From assembly GCA_005878835.1 (NCBI GenBank), contig VBMV01000060.1:60067-124066 (forward strand): 64,000 nucleotides of DNA, read 5' to 3'. The stretch's first letter is position 1; each line of letters opens with the position of its first letter. This DNA comes from Gammaproteobacteria bacterium. Its GTDB lineage: Bacteria; Pseudomonadota; Gammaproteobacteria; Steroidobacterales; Steroidobacteraceae. Positions 58,157 through 64,000 of this stretch are shown here, piece by piece. The translations under genes were made by a program, and so were the position numbers. Below the pieces are notes generated by a model, which had not been told where the DNA came from, made no database searches, and was given only the letters and a program-made list of their open reading frames with translations.

Positions 58157-58641
58157 AGGCTCACCGCGTCGGCGCTGGCGGAGCTGGCGGCGCGCAGGTC
58201 GAGGCCGGCGAGCGGCTCGAGCGCCAGGCGCTGGCCCGCCAGGTAGTCGTGCACGCAGCGCAGCACCAGGGGGCTGCGCAGCCGCGCCGCGCGCGCCTCG
58301 AGCTCCAGTGGCGACAGCCAGTGCGTGCCCACGATCCCGCGGTCGAGCTTTTGTCCGGCGTCATGGTCCGCGACCGCACCGGTGAAGGCGAAGCGCAGGG
58401 TGCGCCGCCCGTTGGCGGGGTTGCGCCACAGGTACACGCCCAGCAGCGCCTGCGGCTCGAAGCGCCACGCGGTCTCCTCGCGTACCTCGCGGACCACCGC
58501 CGCAAACAGGGTCTCACCGCGCTCGACGTGTCCGGCCGGCTGATTGAAAACCAGCCGGTGGTTGATGCGCTCTTCCACGACCAGGAAGCGGCCGGCCGTC
58601 TCCGTGACGGCCGCGACGGTTACGTCAGGCGTTCGGGGCAT
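58153..58641 (-). CDS. nudJ: Nudix hydrolase, NudJ-like phosphatase
   Basis: The 162-residue protein has the Nudix box GHVERGETLFAAVVREVREE and upstream NHRLVFNQPAGH, a NudJ feature. NudJ hydrolyses thiamine pyrophosphates and nucleoside di- and triphosphates. Its coupling to mnmA by GTGA matches the conserved nudJ-mnmA arrangement. The ATG precedes PRTPDVTVAAV. Confidence 0.88.
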   Translation of the reverse strand: MPRTPDVTVAAVTETAGRFLVVEERINHRLVFNQPAGHVERGETLFAAVVREVREETAWRFEPQALLGVYLWRNPANGRRTLRFAFTGAVADHDAGQKLDRGIVGTHWLSPLELEARAARLRSPLVLRCVHDYLAGQRLALEPLAGLDLRAASSASADAVSL

Positions 58642-58687
58642 GCGGGGGATTATAGCCGTCGGCGGCGCGACGGTCGGGGAGCGATTT

Positions 58688-59284
58688 CTACCCGCGGCGT
58701 GCGGTGCGCAGGCCGCGCTCGACCGCGCTCGCGTTCCACACCTGATCGAATTCCTGCAGATACAAGCGGGCGGCGGGGGGATTGTTGATGTCGGCGACAC
58801 CGTCCCAGCTGTCGGCGCGCATCCGGTAGACGATCGCCCGGTCGTCGGCGATGAGATACGCAGAGGCGCGCTGCGGCGACTGCGCGGCCACGTAGCGGAT
58901 GTCGATGCAACTGGACAGGCGCCGCCCCATGGCCACGAAGCGGTTGCTGTCGCGCATGACGCGGGTCGGCTCGGCCAGCAGCACCCGCACCTTGGAGAAG
59001 CTGCGCGTCAGGACGAAGTGCTTGATGATCTCGAGGAAGGCCGTCTGATCGAACAGGTCGGGCTCGAGGTCGGGGGTGTAGATCGAGATCAGCCGCTGCG
59101 CGGTGGCCGCGATCTCATTGACCGCCGCGCGAACCTCGGCGAGCGAGGTGAGAACGGTGAGCGTCTCGGCCCCCTGGCGCGTCGCGGGGGCAGGGCCGCC
59201 GGGGCCGGAGGATTCGGGCGCATAGCGCGCGTTCGCGAGCTGCGCCAAAGCGCTGTTCAGGTCAAGTTCCCCGGTTACTGCCAC
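58688..59284 (-). CDS. Hypothetical protein, possibly phospholipase-D-like without catalytic motif
   Basis: I cannot assign a firm family to this 198-residue protein. After a low-complexity proline/glycine segment (about 22-36) it shows an alternating strand-helix pattern: LISIYTPDLEPDLFDQ, FLEIIKHFVLTRSFSKVRVL, IDIRYVAAQSPQRASAYLIA and DDRAIVYRM. This recalls the phospholipase-D half-fold, but no HxK motif is visible. It lies between purB and nudJ, where hflD sits in enteric bacteria; it does not resemble HflD. Confidence 0.7.
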   Translation of the reverse strand: MAVTGELDLNSALAQLANARYAPESSGPGGPAPATRQGAETLTVLTSLAEVRAAVNEIAATAQRLISIYTPDLEPDLFDQTAFLEIIKHFVLTRSFSKVRVLLAEPTRVMRDSNRFVAMGRRLSSCIDIRYVAAQSPQRASAYLIADDRAIVYRMRADSWDGVADINNPPAARLYLQEFDQVWNASAVERGLRTARRG

Positions 59285-59474
59285 GAGTGGCGCCCCGCAT
59301 TCGCCTGCACGGAAGGTAGGCTGCGCAGGATTTTAGTGACGGCCGTGGGGTTTTCCTTGCCGAACCGGTCACGGTTTGGCGCCCGCACCGGCCGGCAGCG
59401 AGTCAAAAACGCGGCGCAGTTCGCACTTTGGGCTTGTCGTGAGACGCCGACAGGCCGGCGCGGGACCGTTGCGT

Positions 59475-59511
59475 CAGCGCGGGGCCGTGCGCCAGCGCGG
59501 GGCCGGTGCGC
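59475..59511. repeat. Imperfect tandem repeat after purB
   Basis: Two consecutive copies of CAGCGCGGGGCCG(G)TGCGC, 18 and 19 bases long, lie 28 bases after the purB stop. They differ by a single inserted G. The 254-base region 59285-59538 holds no gene I can support; this repeat is its only visible structure. Confidence 0.55.
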
Positions 59512-59538
59512 CGACGCGGCGGTTTGCGCCTGCGGCCC

Positions 59539-60921
59539 TCAGATGCGGCGCGCCAGCTGCGCGGCGAGCCCGGTGTAGTCGGCCGGCTGCAGGGCGCGCA
59601 GGCGGCGCTTCTCGGCCGGGGCGAGCGGCAGAGTGTCGATGAAGGCGGCGAGGGCGGCGGCGTCGACGCCTACGCCGCGCGTGAATTCCTTCAGGCGCTC
59701 GTAGCCGCCCGGCACACCCGCGGCGCGCAGCACGGTCTGCAGCGCTTCGCCCAGCACCTCCCGGGTGGCGGCGAGATCGGCGGCCATGCGCTCGGAATCG
59801 GCTTCGATTTTCGTCAGTCCCCGTCCGAGCGCGCTCCAGGCGATCAGCGCATGCCCAAGCGCCACACCCAGGTTGCGCAGCACGGTTGAATCGCTCAGAT
59901 CGCGCTGCCAGCGCGACACCGGGAGCTTGTCGGCGAAGTGCCGCAGCAGCGCATTGGCCACGCCACAATTGCCTTCCGCGTTCTCGAAGTCGATCGGGTT
60001 CACCTTGTGAGGCATGGTCGATGAGCCGACCTCTGCCGCGACGGCGCGCTGGCGCAGATAGCCGAGCGAGACGTATCCCCACAGGTCGCGGCTGAGGTCG
60101 ATGAGCACCACGTTCGCGCCCGCGAGGGCATCGCAGTATTCGCCGATCCAGTCGTGCGGCTCGATCTGGGTGGTCCAGGGGTTGTACTCGAGCGACAGCG
60201 AGGTGACGAACGCCTGCGCAACGGCCGGCCAGTCCACCGCCGGCAGCGCGGCGGCGTGAGCGTTGAAGTTGCCGACCGCGCCGTTCCACTTTCCCAGAAT
60301 GCTCACCGCCGCCCAGCGGCGCTGGGCGCGCCGCAGGCGCGCGACGAAGTTGGCGAGCTCCTTGCCGAGGGTAGTGGGGCTGGCCGGCTGTCCGTGGGTG
60401 CGCGCCGGCATGGCGGTGTCGGCGTAGCGATGCGCGAGCGCCGTCAGCTCGGCCGTGCGGGCTTCGAGCGTGCCGAGGAGCGTGGCGCGCGCCGCCTGCA
60501 GCAGGCGCGCGTAACTGAGGTTGTTGATGTCTTCCGAGGTGCAGCCGAAGTGCACCAGCTCGAGCGTCGCGTCCGTGGCCCCGACCGCCGCCAGACGCTC
60601 GCGCAGGTAGTACTCAACGGCCTTGACGTCGTGATTGATGCGCTCCTCGATGGCCTTGACCGCCGCCGCCGCCGCCGGTTCGGGCGCGGACGCCAGCTGA
60701 CGCGCGCGCTCGCGCACCGCGGGCGTGAATTGCGCGCCGGGCAGCTGCGGCACCGCCGCCGCCAGGTGCAGCAGCCACAGCGCCTCGACACGGATGCGTT
60801 CGCGGATCAGTCCGCCCTCGGTGAGCAGGCCGCGCAGCGGCGCGCTCGCGGCGCGGTAGCGCCCATCCACCGGCGACAGCGCGTCGAGCGCCGACAGTAG
60901 ATCGCTGGAGCTCGCGGACAT
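59539..60921 (-). CDS. purB: Adenylosuccinate lyase
   Basis: The 460-residue protein has the fumarase/aspartase-superfamily signature SSTMPHKVNPIDFENAEGN, with ALSPVDGRYRAA at the start and RTHGQPASPTTLGKELANF for a catalytic histidine. It acts twice in purine synthesis, releasing fumarate from adenylosuccinate and SAICAR. The fumC gene is divergent next to it, with 80 bases between. The length matches the enteric enzyme. Confidence 0.96.
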   Translation of the reverse strand: MSASSSDLLSALDALSPVDGRYRAASAPLRGLLTEGGLIRERIRVEALWLLHLAAAVPQLPGAQFTPAVRERARQLASAPEPAAAAAVKAIEERINHDVKAVEYYLRERLAAVGATDATLELVHFGCTSEDINNLSYARLLQAARATLLGTLEARTAELTALAHRYADTAMPARTHGQPASPTTLGKELANFVARLRRAQRRWAAVSILGKWNGAVGNFNAHAAALPAVDWPAVAQAFVTSLSLEYNPWTTQIEPHDWIGEYCDALAGANVVLIDLSRDLWGYVSLGYLRQRAVAAEVGSSTMPHKVNPIDFENAEGNCGVANALLRHFADKLPVSRWQRDLSDSTVLRNLGVALGHALIAWSALGRGLTKIEADSERMAADLAATREVLGEALQTVLRAAGVPGGYERLKEFTRGVGVDAAALAAFIDTLPLAPAEKRRLRALQPADYTGLAAQLARRI

Positions 60922-61001
60922 GCGCTACCATGATAACGCATACGGTGCTGCGGCTTGGGCGTAGTTGCCGCAGCCGGCGGGCAGGTGCGCGGAGTGCATG
61001 C

Positions 61002-62405
61002 ATGAGGACTTCCTTTCGGGTGGAGCGCGACAGCATGGGCGAGATCAAGGTGCCGGCCGAGGCGCTGTGGGGGGCGCATACCCAGCGCGCGGTGCAGAAC
61101 TTCCCGGTAAGCGGCCTCACCATGCCGCGGCCCTTCATCGGCGCACTCGGCCTGGTGAAACAGGCCGCGGCGCGCGTCAACAGGGACCTGAAGCTGCTCG
61201 AGCCCAAGGTGGCGCAGGCAGTGGAAGAGGCCGCGGCGGAAGTGGCGGCCGGAGTGCACGATGAGCAGTTCCCCATCGACGTCTTTCAGACCGGCTCGGG
61301 CACCAGCAGCAACATGAACGCCAACGAGGTGATCGCGGCGCTGGCGAGCCGGCGGCTCGGCAGCGCGGTGCATCCCAACGACCATGTCAACATGTGCCAG
61401 AGCAGTAACGATGCGATTCCGACCGCCATCCATGTGAGCGCCGCGCTCACGGTGCGCCGCGAGCTCACGCCGGCGCTCGAGCACCTCGCCGAGGTGCTGC
61501 GCAGCCGCGAGCGTGAAGTCGCGGGCGTCGTGAAAACCGGCCGCACGCACCTGATGGACGCGATGCCGGTGACGCTGGCGCAGGAGTTGTCGGGCTGGCG
61601 CACCCAAATCGAGAGTGGCGCGGCGCGGCTGAGGTCCGTGGAGCCGCGCCTGCTCGCCCTGGCACAGGGCGGCACCGCCGTCGGCACCGGCATCAACGCG
61701 CATCCGGAATTTGGCAGGCGCTTCTGCGAGCAACTCGCCGCGCTCACCGGCGTCGCGTTTGCACCGGCGCGCAACTACTTCGAAGCGCTGTCGGCGCAGG
61801 ACACCGCGGTGGAGCTGTCCGGACAATTGAAGGTGATCGCCGTGAGTCTCATGAAGATCGCCAATGACCTGCGCTGGATGAACAGCGGCCCGCTCGCGGG
61901 GCTCGCCGAGATTGCACTGCCGGCCCTGCAACCGGGCAGCAGCATCATGCCCGGCAAGGTCAACCCGGTGATCCCCGAGGCCACCACCATGGTGGCGGCG
62001 CAGGTGATCGGCAACGATGCCACCATCACCCTCGCGGGACAGTCGGGTAACTTCCAGCTGAACGTCATGCTGCCGCTGATCGCGCACGCTCTCCTGCAGA
62101 GCATCCAGCTGCTGGCGAGGGCGGCGCGCTTGCTGGCCGACAGCGCCATCGCGGGTTTCACGGTGAACACGGCGCGGCTCGCCGAGGCGCTCGACCGCAA
62201 CCCCATCCTGGTGACCGCGCTGAATCCGGTGATCGGCTACGAGCAGGGCGCCGCCATTGCCAAGAGGGCGTACGCGGAAGGACGACCGATCCGTGAGGTC
62301 GCAGCTGAGCTGACCGATCTGCCGCCCGAGCAACTGGCGCGCCTCCTGGACCCGGCGGAGCTCACCAGCGGCGGGATCAAGGGCGGCGGCAGCGGCGGGG
62401 GGTGA
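61002..62405 (+). CDS. fumC: Class II fumarate hydratase
   Basis: The 467-residue protein has the superfamily signature GSSIMPGKVNPVIPEA, TGSGTSSNMNANEVIA, SSNDAIPTAIHV and KTGRTHLMDAMPVTLAQE. The MPGKVNP form points to fumarase rather than aspartase (MPAKVNP). It interconverts fumarate and malate without an iron-sulfur cluster. The ATG at 61002 has GGAG upstream and precedes RTSFRVERDSMGEIKVP. A glycine-rich tail ends the protein. Confidence 0.93.
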   Translation: MRTSFRVERDSMGEIKVPAEALWGAHTQRAVQNFPVSGLTMPRPFIGALGLVKQAAARVNRDLKLLEPKVAQAVEEAAAEVAAGVHDEQFPIDVFQTGSGTSSNMNANEVIAALASRRLGSAVHPNDHVNMCQSSNDAIPTAIHVSAALTVRRELTPALEHLAEVLRSREREVAGVVKTGRTHLMDAMPVTLAQELSGWRTQIESGAARLRSVEPRLLALAQGGTAVGTGINAHPEFGRRFCEQLAALTGVAFAPARNYFEALSAQDTAVELSGQLKVIAVSLMKIANDLRWMNSGPLAGLAEIALPALQPGSSIMPGKVNPVIPEATTMVAAQVIGNDATITLAGQSGNFQLNVMLPLIAHALLQSIQLLARAARLLADSAIAGFTVNTARLAEALDRNPILVTALNPVIGYEQGAAIAKRAYAEGRPIREVAAELTDLPPEQLARLLDPAELTSGGIKGGGSGGG

Positions 62406-62412
62406 GCGCGGC

Positions 62413-63096
62413 TTGGCTGTGCAGGACGCAACCAGCGGCCCTGCTGCAGGTGCGGCGCAGCGCGACTGGGCGCAGATCATCCGCACGCGGCTCGCCGGCT
62501 CCACTCCCCGACACGACGTGTCGCAATGGCTGGTACCGGGGATGTTCGAGCCCATCTCTGCCGCGCAGCGGCGCCTGTTGCCGCAGGACCCGGTGCCGGC
62601 CGCGGTGCTCATACCGCTCATCGAGCGCCCCGGGCTCACGGTGCTGTTCACGCAGCGCGCGACGCAGTTGCGCAATCACGCCGGCCAGATCAGTTTCCCG
62701 GGCGGGCGCATCGAGAGCGCCGACGGCAGCCCGTTGGCTGCGGCACTGCGCGAAGCGCGCGAGGAGATCGGCCTGGCGGAGCGCTTCGTATCGGTCATCG
62801 GTTACCTGCCGGACCACGTCGTGATCAGCGGCTTTCGCATCACGCCCGTGGTCGCCCTGGTGCAGGCGGGCTTCGAGCTGTCGCTCGATGCCAAGGAGGT
62901 TCAGGACACCTTCGAGGTGCCCCTCGATTACCTGTTCGATCCCGCCAATCATCACCGGCACCGCCGCCGCTCCGCGATCAGCGGCGAGGAGCTGGAGTTT
63001 TGCGAGATCCCATACGGTGATCGCAACATCTGGGGCGCCACCGCCGGGATGCTCCTTACCCTCTATCGGCTGTGTGCCGGGCCTGCCGATGAGTGA
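62413..63096 (+). CDS. CoA pyrophosphatase-type Nudix hydrolase
   Basis: The 227-residue protein has the CoA-specific UPF0035 segment FTQRATQLRNHAGQISFPGG directly before the Nudix box (EAREEIGL). It likely splits CoA or acyl-CoA into phosphopantetheine and adenosine diphosphate, as NudL does. The start is TTG at 62413, eight bases after fumC; GTG at 62419 is an alternative. It overlaps the mazG start by eight bases. Confidence 0.87.
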   Translation: MAVQDATSGPAAGAAQRDWAQIIRTRLAGSTPRHDVSQWLVPGMFEPISAAQRRLLPQDPVPAAVLIPLIERPGLTVLFTQRATQLRNHAGQISFPGGRIESADGSPLAAALREAREEIGLAERFVSVIGYLPDHVVISGFRITPVVALVQAGFELSLDAKEVQDTFEVPLDYLFDPANHHRHRRRSAISGEELEFCEIPYGDRNIWGATAGMLLTLYRLCAGPADE

Positions 63097-63916
63097 GGCC
63101 GAACGCGCCCTCGGCGCACTGCTCGCGCTGATGGCGCGCCTGCGCGACCCGCAGCGCGGCTGTCCCTGGGACCGCGAGCAGACCTTCAGCAGCATCGCCC
63201 CTTACACCATCGAGGAGGCCTACGAGGTCGCCGACGCCATCGAGCGTGGCGAGCGCGAGGGGCTGCGCGATGAGCTCGGTGACCTGCTGTTTCAGGTGGT
63301 GTTTCACGCCCGCATGGCCGAGGAGCGCGGTTGGTTCGACTTCGCCGCGGTCGCCACCACGATTCACGACAAGCTCGTGCGCCGCCATCCGCACGTGTTC
63401 GCGGGCGCCTCGCCCACGCCGCAGGAGCTGGTGCGCGCGTGGGAGCAACAGAAGGCCCGGGAGCGCGCCGCGTCGGCCGGGCCTGCGCCGGCGGGGGAGG
63501 GCACGGTGTTGGCGGGCGTCCCCCGCGCGTTGCCGGCGCTGGTGCGCGCGGCGAAGCTCGGCCGCCGGGCGGCGCGCGTCGGCTTTGACTGGCCGGATGC
63601 GCGAGAGGTGCGCGCCAAGGTGCTGGAGGAGCTGCACGAGGTGGATGGCGCGCTCGCCGCCGGGGAGGCGGGCGAGGCGGGGAGCGACTCGGGAGTGGTC
63701 GCCGATGAGCTCGGGGATCTGCTGTTTTCCATTGTGAACTGGAGCCGGCATCTGAAGCTCGACGCGGAGGCCGCGCTGCGGGCCGCGAATGCCAAGTTCG
63801 AGCGGCGCTTCGCCACCATGGAATCACTCGCGCGCGCACGCAGCCTCGACCTCGAGAGCCTGTCGGCGGCCGAGTGGGATGCCCTGTGGCGCGAGGCAAA
63901 ACTGAACGGCACCTGA
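63089..63916 (+). CDS. mazG: Nucleoside triphosphate pyrophosphohydrolase MazG
   Basis: The 275-residue protein has two MazG repeats. The first has CPWDREQTFSSIAPYTIEEA and the metal-binding EEAYEVADAIE...DELGDLLFQVVFHA. The second has VLEELHEVDGAL...DELGDLLFSIVNW. MazG hydrolyses (d)NTPs and lowers ppGpp in stress. The ATG starts inside the upstream gene, so translation is coupled. The 84 bases after it to the window end contain no gene I can support. Confidence 0.93.
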   Translation: MSEAERALGALLALMARLRDPQRGCPWDREQTFSSIAPYTIEEAYEVADAIERGEREGLRDELGDLLFQVVFHARMAEERGWFDFAAVATTIHDKLVRRHPHVFAGASPTPQELVRAWEQQKARERAASAGPAPAGEGTVLAGVPRALPALVRAAKLGRRAARVGFDWPDAREVRAKVLEELHEVDGALAAGEAGEAGSDSGVVADELGDLLFSIVNWSRHLKLDAEAALRAANAKFERRFATMESLARARSLDLESLSAAEWDALWREAKLNGT

Positions 63917-64000
63917 ACATAACAGCCGGCGGTTTGAAAGTCGCAGCGCAATACACGAATGCGCTACGCTTGCGCGCACGCATGAACGGGTGGCGCGCTG

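Noticed and set aside
59475..59511. Tandem repeat as a CRISPR fragment
   Set aside because: The two copies are adjacent with no spacer and no cas gene is near.
60807..62675. Long open frame antisense to fumC
   Set aside because: It spans fumC and neighbouring gene ends and has no domain; fumC carries all its signatures.
63982..64000. ATG near the window end as the start of another gene
   Set aside because: Only six codons are visible and no ribosome site precedes it.

Overview
The window is GC-rich, gene-dense chromosomal DNA from a proteobacterium, most likely a gammaproteobacterium. The inference rests on the fused thrA-thrB-thrC operon, the nudJ-mnmA pair near purB, the MsrPQ pair and a complete paaABCDE epoxidase cluster. 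Steroidobacter- or Xanthomonadales-like relatives are plausible, but no rRNA or tRNA is present to settle this. Genes are tightly packed. Many neighbours overlap by four bases (GTGA or ATGA), and no stretch longer than about 260 bases lacks a gene.

Layout. 1-5.3 kb: the end of a YceI protein, an FAD oxidoreductase, a FadB/FadJ-like beta-oxidation enzyme and a histidine-rich TPR protein. 5.3-19.5 kb: aromatic and amino-acid catabolism. An Lrp/AsnC regulator faces an operon of a fused 2-oxoacid dehydrogenase E1, an E2 and phenylacetate-CoA ligase. Then come a PIN/ribbon-helix-helix toxin-antitoxin pair, PaaX, and paaABCDE-paaG-paaI-paaZ. 19.6-28.7 kb: a methyltransferase, modC-modB, then sulfur assimilation (cysK, cysG, cysH, cysB, a DUF934 gene and cysI). 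28.8-33.5 kb: a MaoC/CoA-lyase pair, a MocA-like and an XdhC-like molybdenum-cofactor gene around an unknown gene, and a TetR regulator. 33.5-38.9 kb: thrA-thrB-thrC with a NERD-domain gene coupled to thrC. 38.9-49.4 kb: an M20 peptidase, TatD, a TPR-like gene, a MacA/MacB-type exporter with two separate FtsX permeases, threonine aldolase and an ABC-2 exporter. 49.5-52.7 kb: kynA, msrQ-msrP and a HAD phosphatase. 52.7-57 kb: aconitase A interrupted by an intein. 57-64 kb: mnmA, nudJ, an unknown gene, purB, fumC, a CoA-type Nudix hydrolase and mazG.

The standout is the aconitase gene. A 516-residue intein with two LAGLIDADG-type motifs sits immediately before the third iron-sulfur ligand cysteine of AcnA, so the splice-acceptor cysteine becomes a cluster ligand. 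The intein and the first tens of bases of host gene on each side are visibly poorer in GC than the rest of acnA. This looks like a recent homing event with co-conversion of the flanks.

Functional links. The E1/E2 plus PaaK operon next to the paa genes suggests that arylpyruvate or arylacetate is converted to phenylacetyl-CoA and degraded through the ring epoxide. The paaF, paaH and paaJ steps are not in the window; the bifunctional beta-oxidation protein near the left end could cover two of them. Molybdenum recurs: ModBC, MocA-like, XdhC-like and the molybdoenzyme MsrP.
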